64,000 nt of DNA from Taibaiella sp. (GTDB lineage Bacteria; Bacteroidota; Bacteroidia; Chitinophagales; Chitinophagaceae). The DNA is taken from NCBI GenBank assembly GCA_021740995.1, contig JAIOYR010000003.1, positions 1-64,000 of the forward strand, given 5' to 3'. Under the pieces are notes generated by a model that was given only the letters and a program-made list of their open reading frames with translations, was not told where the DNA came from and searched no databases. The first letter of the stretch is position 1. The number at the start of each line of letters is the position of its first letter. The position numbers and the translations under genes were made by a program. This document shows positions 37,425-46,815 of the stretch, in pieces.

Positions 37425-38174
37425 ATGCGTGAAAAAATATCTATATTAAGTACCGCTGCCATCGGAAAGGATGTGGAGCAGGCTGTGGCAGATAGGGGTA
37501 TTGTTCTGGATGTTATTCCTTTTATTGATACGGTATATATTGAGGATGTGGAGGTGAGTGAAAGGGTAAAAGGGCTGGCAGCAGAAAAGGCAGTTGTGGT
37601 GTTTACAAGCAAACATGCCGTTATGTCAGTTGCCAAAATGGTAGGAAAAGAGACTGTTAAATGGAGTATCTATTGTTTAGGTAATAAAACAAAAAATGTT
37701 GTAAATCAATGTTTTGTATCTTCTGAAAATCTTGTTAATGCTGAAATTATAAAAGGTGTTGGAGATGATGCAGAGCAGTTGGCAAATGTTATAATAAAAC
37801 AGAATGTCAAGAAAGTTGTCTTTTTTTGTGGCGATAAGCGACTGGACATTTTGCCGGAAATACTTGCAAAAGCTGGTGTAGATATAGTGGAAATCATAGT
37901 GTATCGTACCTTGGAAACACCGCAAAAGGTTGAGGAAAAATATGATGGAATTTTGTTCTATAGTCCCAGTGGTGTGCGTAGTTTTTTTAATGTGAATAAG
38001 GTGTTTGGGAGTACGGTTTTGTTTGCGATCGGAAAGACGACTGCCGATGCCATTGGGCAATATGCGGATAATAAAATTGTAATAAGTAGTGCCCCCGTAA
38101 AAAAACAAGTGTTTATGACCGCTATTGATTATTTTAATTCAAGTAAATGGGGTAAATATTTGAAAATTAATTAG
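37425..38174 (+). CDS. hemD: Uroporphyrinogen-III synthase
   Basis: 249 residues. Closes and inverts ring D of the tetrapyrrole. HemD is poorly conserved; the pattern VVVFTSKHAV, VVFFCGDKRLDILPEIL, EIIVYRTLETP, GILFYSPSGVRSFF and FAIGKTTADAI is typical. Its position between hemC and hemE supports the call. The second half is noticeably richer in A/T than hemC, though the reading frame and motifs are intact. Confidence 0.9.
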   Translation: MREKISILSTAAIGKDVEQAVADRGIVLDVIPFIDTVYIEDVEVSERVKGLAAEKAVVVFTSKHAVMSVAKMVGKETVKWSIYCLGNKTKNVVNQCFVSSENLVNAEIIKGVGDDAEQLANVIIKQNVKKVVFFCGDKRLDILPEILAKAGVDIVEIIVYRTLETPQKVEEKYDGILFYSPSGVRSFFNVNKVFGSTVLFAIGKTTADAIGQYADNKIVISSAPVKKQVFMTAIDYFNSSKWGKYLKIN

Positions 38175-38342
38175 TTGGTTTAATTTTAGTTCTTTAATTT
38201 CATTTATTTAGGAAATAGCCAGTTGGTGTTTCTCGAATCACGGTCTCTTATCAAAATGCCAAAAGCGCGAATGGAGATTGTGGGCTTGCCAGTTATATGC
38301 TGGGGATGATGGCAGCAGAAGAATAGTATTAAAATTCACGTT

Positions 38343-39374
38343 ATGAGTAATATAAAGAATGATTTGTTGTTGAAGGCTTTGAGAGGTGAGGAAGTATCCC
38401 GCCCGCCGGTATGGATGATGCGTCAGGCAGGCAGGTATTTGCCCGACTACATAAAACTCCGTCAAAAATATGATTTTTTCACACGTGTAGAAACGCCGGA
38501 ACTTGCATGCGAGATTACCCTGCAGCCTGTAGATCAGGTTGGGGTAGATGCAGCTATTATATTTTCCGATATATTGGTGATTCCTCAGGCTATGGGTATG
38601 GAGGTGCTCATGGAGGAAGGTAAAGGCCCTTTGCTGCCCTCTGTGATAAAAAACGAGGCCGATATAGACAATCTGATAACAGACGCCACAGAGGAGCGGC
38701 TAAGCTATGTAATGAACGCCCTGTCGCTCACCAAGCAGGAGCTTAACGGCAGAGTGCCCCTAATCGGCTTTGCCGGTGCTCCATGGACACTGCTTTGCTA
38801 CATGGTAGAGGGCAAAGGAAGCAAAACTTTCGACAAGGCAAAACAGTTCTGTTTTACTCAACCGGCATTGGCTCACAAGCTTTTACAGAAGATAACTGAT
38901 GTAACCATTAAGTACCTGAAGGCTCAGGCTGTTGCCGGCGCCGACCTGGTGCAGGTCTTTGACAGCTGGAGTGGTATGTTGAGTCCGGCGGACTTTAAGA
39001 TCTTTGCGCAACCCTACCTGGTGCAAATAGCAGATGCTGTGAGTAAGGATGTGCCGGTGATACTGTTCCCTAAGGGAAGCTGGTATGCATTAGAAGATCT
39101 GAGCCATACCAGTGCTGCAGGCCTTGGGCTCGACTGGAGTGTGACACCATCGCTTGCGAGACAATTGACGGGTAACCGGCTGACACTTCAGGGTAACTTT
39201 GACCCGTCTAAGCTGCTGGCACCCATTCCACAAATTAAAAAAGAAGTTAAAGAGATGATTGATGGTTTTGGGATCAACAGGTACGTTGCTAATCTGGGAC
39301 ATGGCATTTTACCAAATGTGCCGGTAGATCATGCCCGTGCGTTTGTAGATGCGGTGAAGGAATATGGGAGTTGA
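38343..39374 (+). CDS. hemE: Uroporphyrinogen decarboxylase
   Basis: 343 residues. Removes four carboxyl groups to give coproporphyrinogen [18 protein letters not shown] at about residue 20-34 is the signature, with [28 protein letters not shown] and the C-terminal [15 protein letters not shown] 168-base gap separates it from hemD; it holds no clear promoter, so readthrough from the hem promoter is likely. Confidence 0.97.
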   Translation: MSNIKNDLLLKALRGEEVSRPPVWMMRQAGRYLPDYIKLRQKYDFFTRVETPELACEITLQPVDQVGVDAAIIFSDILVIPQAMGMEVLMEEGKGPLLPSVIKNEADIDNLITDATEERLSYVMNALSLTKQELNGRVPLIGFAGAPWTLLCYMVEGKGSKTFDKAKQFCFTQPALAHKLLQKITDVTIKYLKAQAVAGADLVQVFDSWSGMLSPADFKIFAQPYLVQIADAVSKDVPVILFPKGSWYALEDLSHTSAAGLGLDWSVTPSLARQLTGNRLTLQGNFDPSKLLAPIPQIKKEVKEMIDGFGINRYVANLGHGILPNVPVDHARAFVDAVKEYGS

Positions 39375-39443
39375 ATTTCCAAATCCTAAGTAACATTCGT
39401 ATAATATTTAATGAATACTTGCTTATAGCAAAATTCCACAACC

Positions 39444-40352
39444 ATGAATATCAAAGAACAATTTACTGAATACATACATAGTCTGCAGGATAATATATGT
39501 GCGGGGTTAGAAGCAGTAGATGGTAAGGCGAAGTTTGTGGAGGATAAGTGGGAGCGACCAGAAGGAGGCGGTGGTAAGACCCGTGTTATTTCGGGAGGAA
39601 ATGTGTTTGAAAAGGGCGGGGTAAATACATCCGTTGTTCATGGCGTATTGCCAAAGGCGATGCAGGATGCGTTTGGCGTTGGGGAAAGCAATTTTTTTGC
39701 ATGTGGGCTATCATTGGTGATACATCCGCTAAATCCGCATGTGCCAACTGTACATGCCAACTGGCGATATTTCGAGCTGTATAATAAAGATGGGGACCGC
39801 ATAGATGGTTGGTTTGGAGGAGGTTCTGACCTTACACCTTACTATATGTATGAGGAAGATGCCCGTCATTTTCATGGTGTACTGAAGGGGGCTATTACTC
39901 CATTTGGTGAAAACCTGTATAGCGATTACAAAAAGCATTGTGATGCCTACTTCACCAATAAGCACCGCGGCGATGAGATGCGGGGCATAGGGGGAGTGTT
40001 TTACGACTATCTGCGACCAACGGACGAAGCGGATACTGAAAGGTTGTTTGCGTTTCAGCAGGCAAATGGTAATTCCTTCCTGCCGGCCTACCTGCCTATA
40101 GCGGAACGTAGGAAAGATATACCCTACACTGAGCGGGAGGTAGAATGGCAGGAGATAAGGAGAGGAAGGTATGTGGAGTTCAACCTGGTTCATGACCGGG
40201 GAACGCTCTTTGGGTTGAAGACCAATGGCCGAACAGAGAGTATACTTATGAGCCTGCCTCCAAGAGCCAGGTGGTACTACAACTACAAGCCGGAGCCGGG
40301 CAGTAAGGAGGCGGAAATGATGCAATATTACAGGCCTAAGGATTGGGTGTAA
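39444..40352 (+). CDS. hemF: Oxygen-dependent coproporphyrinogen-III oxidase
   Basis: 302 residues, typical length. Uses O2 to convert coproporphyrinogen III to protoporphyrinogen IX. Motifs: RVISGGNVFEKGGVN, the HPLNPHVPTVHANWRYFE block, WFGGGSDLTPYYMYEEDARHFH, and the C-terminal PPRARWYYNYKPEPGS. It is the last gene of the hem block. Its oxygen dependence points to an aerobic lifestyle. hemB, hemG, hemH and hemL are not in the window. Confidence 0.97.
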   Translation: MNIKEQFTEYIHSLQDNICAGLEAVDGKAKFVEDKWERPEGGGGKTRVISGGNVFEKGGVNTSVVHGVLPKAMQDAFGVGESNFFACGLSLVIHPLNPHVPTVHANWRYFELYNKDGDRIDGWFGGGSDLTPYYMYEEDARHFHGVLKGAITPFGENLYSDYKKHCDAYFTNKHRGDEMRGIGGVFYDYLRPTDEADTERLFAFQQANGNSFLPAYLPIAERRKDIPYTEREVEWQEIRRGRYVEFNLVHDRGTLFGLKTNGRTESILMSLPPRARWYYNYKPEPGSKEAEMMQYYRPKDWV

Positions 40353-40423
40353 GTCGTCATCTGTTCCTGGTGAATTTAATAGTACATTTTTGTGGTACAG
40401 CTTGCCCTTATTTGCAAAAAATG

Positions 40424-40454
40424 TTGCCTGACAGATATTCGTTTATTAATTTTG
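40424..40454 (+). promoter_or_regulatory. Promoter TTG-N20-TAATTTTG of the Crp-like gene
   Basis: TTG at 40424-40426 is followed after 20 bases by TAATTTTG (40447-40454), 22 bases before the ATG. Confidence 0.6.
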
Positions 40455-40476
40455 ATAGCGGAGGCTGGTTAAAATT

Positions 40477-41046
40477 ATGGAACAATTAAGGCAGGTAATG
40501 CGGCAAATGATTAACGTTTCTGACGAGGAACTTGATAACTTCCTCAAGAGTGCTGCTACCAAAACCTACAAACGGCAAGAAACTTTAAGCAAACCAGAAC
40601 ATATACCCAACGAAATCTTTTTTATCAATAAAGGGTTGATAAGGGTATTGATAACTGATAATGAAGGCGTAGAACATTCCATTCATTTTTCACTGGAAAA
40701 TCAGTTTATAGCCGATTATTCCAACTTTATCCAAAAGAAACCATCTATTTACTCCCTGCAGGCTGTAGAAGAAACAGAAGTGGTAGCGATACCCCGTGCT
40801 GCAATAGATTGGGGGTATCAGCACTTAAAGGAGGGGCAGAAGATGGGTAGACTTATAGCTGAGTTTTATTTCATTTATCAGGATGACCGGATAAAGAACA
40901 TGTATGCCAGAACTCCCAAACAACGATATGATAGCATTACGGATGTTTTTCCGAATATACATAACCGTGTGCCACAGCACATGATTGCATCGTATCTGGG
41001 TATAACCGCCGTTCATTTGAGCCGCCTGAAAAAATCGGATATTTGA
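40477..41046 (+). CDS. Crp/Fnr-family transcriptional regulator
   Basis: 189 residues. A cyclic-nucleotide-binding-like beta roll (residues 15-115, PNEIFFINKGLIRVL, ENQFIADYSNF), a long dimer helix, and a short HTH (HMIASYLGITAVHLSRLK). No Cys cluster for an iron-sulfur centre, and the phosphate-binding RxA motif of true Crp is not evident, so the ligand is unknown. It has its own promoter and is followed by the SRPBCC/membrane pair, which could be its regulon. Confidence 0.88.
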   Translation: MEQLRQVMRQMINVSDEELDNFLKSAATKTYKRQETLSKPEHIPNEIFFINKGLIRVLITDNEGVEHSIHFSLENQFIADYSNFIQKKPSIYSLQAVEETEVVAIPRAAIDWGYQHLKEGQKMGRLIAEFYFIYQDDRIKNMYARTPKQRYDSITDVFPNIHNRVPQHMIASYLGITAVHLSRLKKSDI

Positions 41047-41090
41047 AAAACTGTAAACATTTGTTATCGTTTCCTACCCCGGTATCAGAC

Positions 41091-41098
41091 TAATTTTG
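41091..41098 (+). promoter_or_regulatory. -7 promoter element TAATTTTG
   Basis: A perfect TAnnTTTG 26 bases before the ATG of the SRPBCC gene; it has the same core as the Crp-like gene promoter. Confidence 0.5.
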
Positions 41099-41123
41099 CA
41101 TTATAATTAAAACAAAAATTGTA

Positions 41124-41678
41124 ATGTCAATTGCTAATTTCATGTTTACGATGCTGTTGATTCCTTCGGTAGTATCGGCACAGGCAACCGATAGCATGGT
41201 AAAAATTAACTGGCCATCAGAATATGAACCTTCAAAGAGCAAATTTTATGTTCATAACGAAATTGACATAAATGCTTCACCTTCAATAGTTTGGGAGATA
41301 TTGATTGATGCGATGAAGTGGCAATCCTGGTATGTGGGAGCTAAAAACGTATCTTTTGCAGATAAGAGTGACACCTTTCTAAGAGAAGGTTCTGTTTTCA
41401 GATGGGAAACAATGGGATTGAAGTTTGAATCATACATAAGACAATTTGTGCCTGCCCGTGTGCTGGCCTGGGAATCAAAGAAAAAGAGTATCCGGGGCTA
41501 TCATGTTTGGCTAATAGTACCTACCGACAATGGTTGTAAAGTTATTACGGATGAGTCTCAGAATGGTTGGCTTACATTTTTTGAAAAGACATTTCAACCG
41601 AATAAGCTTAGAAATTTACACGATATTTGGCTGTCCGGATTAAAGAAAATGGCAGAGCAAAAAAATGCAGCATTATGA
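41124..41678 (+). CDS. SRPBCC (START-like) domain protein with signal peptide
   Basis: 184 residues. The first 20 (MLLIPSVVSAQA) look like a signal peptide. The remainder reads as a SRPBCC helix-grip fold: HNEIDINASPSIVWEILID, FLREGSVFRWETMG, ARVLAWESKKKSIRGYHVWLIVPTDNGCKVITDES. Such proteins bind lipids or hydrophobic ligands. The stop overlaps the ATG of the downstream membrane protein (ATGA), so the two are translationally coupled. Confidence 0.78.
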   Translation: MSIANFMFTMLLIPSVVSAQATDSMVKINWPSEYEPSKSKFYVHNEIDINASPSIVWEILIDAMKWQSWYVGAKNVSFADKSDTFLREGSVFRWETMGLKFESYIRQFVPARVLAWESKKKSIRGYHVWLIVPTDNGCKVITDESQNGWLTFFEKTFQPNKLRNLHDIWLSGLKKMAEQKNAAL

Positions 41679-42475
41679 TAGAGTTTATTAATCAGCTGAA
41701 ATCCAGAAACGAAACCTTATATTATTATGGTTTATTGTGTCTCGTTTTGTCGATTGTGTTTATAGTACTAACTAAATTTTCGAATATTACTGTGTACAAT
41801 GTGAGTGCCTGGTACAAGCCATTCAAATTTGCATTCTCTACATTCCTTTTTGCATGGGCAATGGCATGGTACTGTTATTATCTGCCTCATTTTAATCTTA
41901 GTTTGTTCAACTGGTCGGTTATCATATTATTGGGTTTTGAGATCGGATACATTGCTTTGCAGGCAGGAAGAGGTCAACTTTCGCATTATAATATTAGTAC
42001 ACCAATGTATGCTGCCCTTTATTCAATGATGGCAATAGCGGCTACACTGGTTACACTATACACTGCCTATGTGGGATATTTATTTTTTGCAAATGAATTT
42101 CCTTCTTTGCCTGCTTATTATTTATGGGCTATTAGATTGGGTATATTGCTTTTTGTTGTGTTTTCTTTTGAAGGTTTTGTGATGGGGTCGAGGCTTACAC
42201 ATACTATTGGTGGTCCGGATGGGGGTGACTCAATTCCTATTCTCAACTGGAGTAAAAAATATGGCGACCCAAGAATCGCTCATTTTATTGGCATGCATGC
42301 ATTGCAGGTATTGCCGGTTCTGTCTTTTTATTTTCTCAAGAATACAAAAACCACTGTAGTTTTTGCATTTATCTACGGTATGCTTGCCGTCTTTACCCTG
42401 GTGCAGGCACTGCAAGGCAAATCATTTCTGCAGACGCACTCAAAACAATCGTCTGTGAAAGCAGAGAACCAATAG
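41675..42475 (+). CDS. Multi-pass membrane protein of unknown function
   Basis: 266 residues with about seven predicted membrane helices (for example YYGLLCLVLSIVFIVL, FAFSTFLFAWAMAWYCYYL, FNWSVIILLGFEIGYIAL, AALYSMMAIAATLVTLY, AIRLGILLFVVFSFEGFV). Polar signatures that stand out are THTIGGPDGGDSIPILNW and RIAHFIGMHALQVLP, whose His and Asp residues could bind a metal or haem. No family name recognised. The start overlaps the SRPBCC stop (ATGA); a longer frame from 41627 is inside that gene and rejected. Confidence 0.75.
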   Translation: MIEFINQLKSRNETLYYYGLLCLVLSIVFIVLTKFSNITVYNVSAWYKPFKFAFSTFLFAWAMAWYCYYLPHFNLSLFNWSVIILLGFEIGYIALQAGRGQLSHYNISTPMYAALYSMMAIAATLVTLYTAYVGYLFFANEFPSLPAYYLWAIRLGILLFVVFSFEGFVMGSRLTHTIGGPDGGDSIPILNWSKKYGDPRIAHFIGMHALQVLPVLSFYFLKNTKTTVVFAFIYGMLAVFTLVQALQGKSFLQTHSKQSSVKAENQ

Positions 42476-42772
42476 CGAAATCGAAAATTCCGCTTCCTTC
42501 TTTCTTCCTGATTGTTGATTTATTGACCAGCTAGAAATTGACCTGATGAGCATCGGGTGTAGACGACGGTATCAACATTTAGTGCTAGTCTGAGGGTTGT
42601 TTGTTTTCTAAAGGCAATTCCATTTTTGTAAAAAGTTTTTAAGCTGCTTCTTGTTGATATGAATCAGGCGTATGTGTAACATTTATCACATTAGCTAGGT
42701 TATTTTAAGCCTAATCTTGCAAATGGAGTTTTATGGAAAAATCCATGAGTGCTAACATTAAAAAGAACAAGA

Positions 42773-44389
42773 ATGAAGTCAATTAAGATTTTGATGATTC
42801 TATTTATTGCAATTACTTCAAAAGCAATTGCTCAAACTGCTCCCTTTCAAATTGCCATAGAGCCGTTAAGTATTACCGGCCTTGGTGGACTGCAGGCTTA
42901 TGCATGGGGGCAACACAACGGGAAATGGTTGATTGTAGGAGGTAGATTGGATGGGCTGCACCGCAGGCAGCCATTTGCGGCTTTTGATGTAGCTGGGCAC
43001 AATACGCAAATAATTGTAATAGACCCAGTTGCGAAACAAAAGTGGTCTGCGCCACTTTCCGCGTTGCCGGTAGCAATGCAGGAGCAATTCAGTGCCACCA
43101 ACATGGAATTTTACCAACAGGGTGACTACCTGTATCTGCTGGGAGGATATGGATACAGTGCAACATCGGGAGATCATATTACTTATCCCAATTTAAGCGC
43201 GTTAAAAGTACCTGACGTAATAACTGCGGTTATGAGTGGTGGTAGCTTTAGTTCTTATTGCAGGCAAATTACTGATACGATGTTTGCCGTTACAGGGGGC
43301 TATTTGAATAAGATAAGTAATACATATTACTTGACCGGAGGTCAAAAGTTTATTGGTAGATATAATCCTATGGGCCCCACCAGTGGACCAGGGTTTATTC
43401 AGATATACACAAATTCTATTCGGAAATTTGCCATTAATGATGATGGTACAGCGTTGTCGGTTACCCATCTTACACCTATTACAGATGCCGCTAATCTACA
43501 TAGGCGAGACTACAATGTTGTGCCTCAGATAATGCCAACTGGCGAAGAGGGTATTACAGCATTTTCGGGAGTGTTTCAGGTCGGGTTTGATTTGCCATTT
43601 CTGAATTGTGTAAATATAGATAGTGCAGGATATGTTGTAAACGGTGCCTTCGCACAATATTACAATCATTATCATTGTGCCCACATCCCACTATATAGTG
43701 CATCTGCAAATGAAATGCATACGGTGTTTTTTGGTGGTATCGCCCAATACTCTGATAGTCTGGGGATATTGGTACAGGACAATAATGTTCCATTTGTAAA
43801 GACCATTGCCAGGGTAACCAGAAATAGCGCAGGTATAATGGCAGAATACAAATTGCCTGTTGAAATGCCAGCTTTATTGGGGGCTGGTTCTGAATTTATC
43901 GAGGTCGACGGATTGCCTCAATATACCAATCATGTCATGAAACTTGATAACTTCACTGCCGACACTACTCTGGTAGGATATATATACGGAGGCATAAGCA
44001 GTAGCGCTGCCAATATATTTTTCACAAATACCGGCACCCAAAGCAGTGCAAGCAGTCAGATATTTAAGGTATATTTAATTAAAAATGACAATACCGGAGC
44101 CGATATATTAAATGTGCAAAGCACAGGTACACTGCAACTGCAAGTTTACCCAAATCCTAATAAAGGCAGTTTCGTTGTGAAATTTAATCTTCAAAAAACA
44201 GAGCCCGTTACTATTACTATATATAATGAGAATGGAGTCCTGTTAGATAGGAGCACCCTCGAATTTCTCAAAGCTGGTGAAAATACATTTAGTAAAGAAA
44301 TTACAAATTTGACCAAAGGCGGTGTATATTTTATAAAGGTTGAAACCAGCTCTGAAAAGGCAGAACAAAAAATAATAATAGAGCCATAA
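42773..44389 (+). CDS. Kelch-like secreted protein with T9SS sorting domain
   Basis: 538 residues. A signal peptide (residues 1-20, LMILFIAITSKAIAQ) precedes a Kelch-type beta-propeller with repeats such as NGKWLIVGGRLDG, GDYLYLLGGYGY and DTMFAVTGGYLN. The end (LQVYPNPNKGSFVVKF, NENGVLLDRS, GGVYFIKVE) is a T9SS type A sorting domain. ATG 42773 gives the signal peptide; an in-frame GTG at 42749 is less likely. The gene lies alone between the membrane protein and the peroxiredoxin. Function unknown. Confidence 0.85.
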   Translation: MKSIKILMILFIAITSKAIAQTAPFQIAIEPLSITGLGGLQAYAWGQHNGKWLIVGGRLDGLHRRQPFAAFDVAGHNTQIIVIDPVAKQKWSAPLSALPVAMQEQFSATNMEFYQQGDYLYLLGGYGYSATSGDHITYPNLSALKVPDVITAVMSGGSFSSYCRQITDTMFAVTGGYLNKISNTYYLTGGQKFIGRYNPMGPTSGPGFIQIYTNSIRKFAINDDGTALSVTHLTPITDAANLHRRDYNVVPQIMPTGEEGITAFSGVFQVGFDLPFLNCVNIDSAGYVVNGAFAQYYNHYHCAHIPLYSASANEMHTVFFGGIAQYSDSLGILVQDNNVPFVKTIARVTRNSAGIMAEYKLPVEMPALLGAGSEFIEVDGLPQYTNHVMKLDNFTADTTLVGYIYGGISSSAANIFFTNTGTQSSASSQIFKVYLIKNDNTGADILNVQSTGTLQLQVYPNPNKGSFVVKFNLQKTEPVTITIYNENGVLLDRSTLEFLKAGENTFSKEITNLTKGGVYFIKVETSSEKAEQKIIIEP

Positions 44390-44445
44390 TACACACCTGC
44401 CTGCAACAATAATTTTTCTATCACACATCATAAATCAAAAAAACA

Positions 44446-45147
44446 ATGGAAACAACAGAACAACAAGTAGTATCAATGCCACGAATAGGGGATAAAGCTC
44501 CTGAATTTAGAGCTGTTACCACGCAGGGAGAAATTAATTTCCCTGCTGATTACAACGGGAAATGGGTGATTCTATTCAGTCATCCTGCCGATTTTACGCC
44601 GGTTTGTACATCAGAGTTTATGACGTTTGCTCAAATGGAGCCGGAGTTCAACGCATTGAATTGTCAATTGGTAGGTTTGTCTATTGACGGATTGTATAGC
44701 CATATAGCGTGGTTGAGGACCATAAAAGAGAAAATAGAATTTAAGGGAATGAAAAACATAGAAGTGAATTTTCCTTTGATTGAAGACATAACCATGGAAG
44801 TAGCTAAAAAATATGGTATGATTCAGCCGGGAGAAAGTTCTACTAAGGCGGTGCGGGCGGTATTCTTTATAGACCCGTCAGGGATTATACGTGCTTTGAT
44901 TTATTATCCATTGTCTATGGGCAGAAATTTTGATGAATTGAAAAGAGCACTGATAGCCTTGCAGACAGCAGATAAATATAGTATAGCTACCCCAGCAGAT
45001 TGGCAGCCCGGAGACGATGTTATAGTACCTGTTGCAGGTTCATGCGGGGTAGCAAAAGACAGGATGGAAAGCAATGATGAAATGACCTGTTATGATTGGT
45101 TTTTTTGTACTAAGCCATTGTCAATAGACAAAGTATTAGCTAAATAG
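44446..45147 (+). CDS. 1-Cys peroxiredoxin (Prx6-like)
   Basis: 233 residues, the Prx6 length. Reduces peroxides using the peroxidatic Cys in PADFTPVCTSE (about residue 55), with HxxWxxxI-like and GSSTKAVRAVFFIDPSG features, and the C-terminal extension TPADWQPGDDVIVPV common to Prx6. Cytoplasmic. OsmC follows 20 bases later, so the pair looks like a peroxide-defence operon. Confidence 0.93.
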   Translation: METTEQQVVSMPRIGDKAPEFRAVTTQGEINFPADYNGKWVILFSHPADFTPVCTSEFMTFAQMEPEFNALNCQLVGLSIDGLYSHIAWLRTIKEKIEFKGMKNIEVNFPLIEDITMEVAKKYGMIQPGESSTKAVRAVFFIDPSGIIRALIYYPLSMGRNFDELKRALIALQTADKYSIATPADWQPGDDVIVPVAGSCGVAKDRMESNDEMTCYDWFFCTKPLSIDKVLAK

Positions 45148-45166
45148 TATCTAAATATTAAAAAGA

Positions 45167-45613
45167 ATGGAATCGCATTATTATAACGTATATGTGAATT
45201 GGAATACCGAGCGCAAGGGTGTTATGTGCTCTCCTGAGTTAAACAGAGAAGCGGGCAGCTGTATAGAAGTAGCTACACCGCCCGAGTTTCCCAAAGGTAT
45301 ACCGGGTATCTGGTCGCCGGAGCATCTTTTTACAGCGGCGATAAGCAGTTGTCTGATGACCACTTTTTTGTCCATAGCAGAAAACTCAAGACTGCAATTC
45401 TCTTCATTCAGCTGTAAATCGAAAGGAAAATTGGAGCAGGTAGATGGAAAATTCATGATGAGTGAAGTGATTCTGGAGCCAACGGTGATAATAGCTGATG
45501 GAAAGGATAAGGAGAAAGCGGAAAGGGTATTACAAAAATCGGAAGCGGCCTGCCTGATTTCAAATTCAGTGAAGTCGAAAATCACTATGATTCCGGTAAT
45601 ATTAGTACAGTAG
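45167..45613 (+). CDS. OsmC/Ohr-family peroxide protein
   Basis: 148 residues. OsmC fold with the two conserved cysteines: ISSCLMTTFLSIAE (about residue 65) and EAACLISNSVKSK (about 130). Acts on organic hydroperoxides or as a thiol-dependent repair enzyme. Likely co-transcribed with the peroxiredoxin. The pair ends at a bidirectional terminator. Confidence 0.9.
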   Translation: MESHYYNVYVNWNTERKGVMCSPELNREAGSCIEVATPPEFPKGIPGIWSPEHLFTAAISSCLMTTFLSIAENSRLQFSSFSCKSKGKLEQVDGKFMMSEVILEPTVIIADGKDKEKAERVLQKSEAACLISNSVKSKITMIPVILVQ

Positions 45614-45635
45614 AGCAGGATCATTGCTTCATGGG

Positions 45636-45670
45636 CGAGTAGCCTGCATTATGTGTGCAGGTACTCGTTT
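45636..45670. terminator. Bidirectional hairpin between osmC and recF
   Basis: CGAGTA-CCTGCA (45636-45648, one bulged G) pairs with TGCAGG-TACTCG (45656-45667). It lies between converging genes and could serve both, with a short T run on the plus side. Confidence 0.65.
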
Positions 45671-45687
45671 ATGACCGTGAATGGTAG

Positions 45688-46764
45688 CTATAGAGATATG
45701 TAGCCAACACCTTCATCTTCTCCAAAAGCGTCTTTGATGCGTTGGTAGTGGGTGTCGGTGAGTATTACCTGACCTATGCCCTCGCTGCGAATAATGCTGA
45801 GCAGTGCTTCCATGCGGCTTTGGTCGAGCTTTTCAAAGATGTCGTCCAGCAGCAACACCGGTTTGTGCAGTAGCGCTTTGGTAAGCCAGGCATACTGCGC
45901 GAGCTTCAGAGCAAAGAGAAAACTTTTCTTTTGTCCCTGCGAGCCGAATTGTTTTAGCGACATGCCATTGAGCATAAATTCCCAATCGTCTTTGTGCACG
46001 CCGCGCAGTGTGCGCTGGTATCGGAGGTCATATTGCAGGTTCTGTTCCATCCACACTTTAAGTGGTTTCTGTGACAGGTCGCTGTTGTATGCCACCCGTA
46101 TAGGTTCGTTGCCGCCGGAGAGGCGATGGTAGAAGTCAGATAGTAGCGGTAGAAAATCCTGCAGGAAAATCACCCGTCGATCATATATATAGGTGCCATC
46201 CTCAGCCAGGCATGCATTGTAGTAGTCCAGTTCGGTATTATCAGTTGCTGGTTTGTAAGCCTGTATTTTCAGCCAGGCATTGCGCTGCTGCAATATGCGC
46301 TGGTAGTGCAATAGTTTTTCCAGATACACTCTGTCGGCCTGTCCCAATATGCCGTCTACCCATTTCCGGCGCAGCTCGCTATGTTCATTTATTAGTTCGG
46401 TATCGTCTGGCGCGATAATTACTGCCGAGTAGGCACCTATGTGGTCTGTAACCTTTTCGTATTCTACATTGTTTTTATATATCTCCTTTTTCCCAGCCAC
46501 CCATTTACAGCTAATTGTTTCCTCTGTGCCGGTGCGTCGGAACACTCCTGTTACCCGAAATCCGTCCATACCGTTCTGTACGCTGTGTTGCTGGTAGGCG
46601 CTAAAGTAGCTTTTGGTATAACACAGATAGTACACAGCATCGAGCAAATTTGTTTTGCCACTGCCGTTGGCACCGGTAATACAGGTGACCCGTGATGGAA
46701 ATTCGTATATTGCGGAGCTGTAATTCCGGAATTGCAGCAACGATATTTTATTTATACTGGTCAA
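45688..46764 (-). CDS. recF: DNA replication/repair protein RecF
   Basis: 358 residues. SMC-like ATPase loading RecA at gaps with RecOR. Walker A in TGANGSGKTNLLDAVYYL (about residue 30-47) and Walker B in LLLDDIFEKLDQSR (about 310). The preferred start is TTG at 46764 (TSINKISLLQFRNY), because a -7 element at 46801-46808 covers the alternative TTG at 46803. No ATG is available in the N-terminal region. Divergent from pdhA. Confidence 0.9.
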   Translation of the reverse strand: MTSINKISLLQFRNYSSAIYEFPSRVTCITGANGSGKTNLLDAVYYLCYTKSYFSAYQQHSVQNGMDGFRVTGVFRRTGTEETISCKWVAGKKEIYKNNVEYEKVTDHIGAYSAVIIAPDDTELINEHSELRRKWVDGILGQADRVYLEKLLHYQRILQQRNAWLKIQAYKPATDNTELDYYNACLAEDGTYIYDRRVIFLQDFLPLLSDFYHRLSGGNEPIRVAYNSDLSQKPLKVWMEQNLQYDLRYQRTLRGVHKDDWEFMLNGMSLKQFGSQGQKKSFLFALKLAQYAWLTKALLHKPVLLLDDIFEKLDQSRMEALLSIIRSEGIGQVILTDTHYQRIKDAFGEDEGVGYISL

Positions 46765-46800
46765 AGGAGTATCGGGAACGAAAAATTTTATAAATTCGCA

Positions 46801-46808
46801 CAAATTTA
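46801..46808 (-). promoter_or_regulatory. -7 promoter element TAAATTTG of recF
   Basis: A perfect TAnnTTTG on the minus strand, 36 bases before the preferred recF TTG. pdhA starts only 8 bases away on the other strand, so the two promoters must overlap. Confidence 0.5.
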
Positions 46809-46815
46809 ATTAATA

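Noticed and set aside
37425..38174. A/T-rich second half of hemD as sign of gene transfer
   Set aside because: HemD varies widely, the hem order is conserved, and the motifs are intact.
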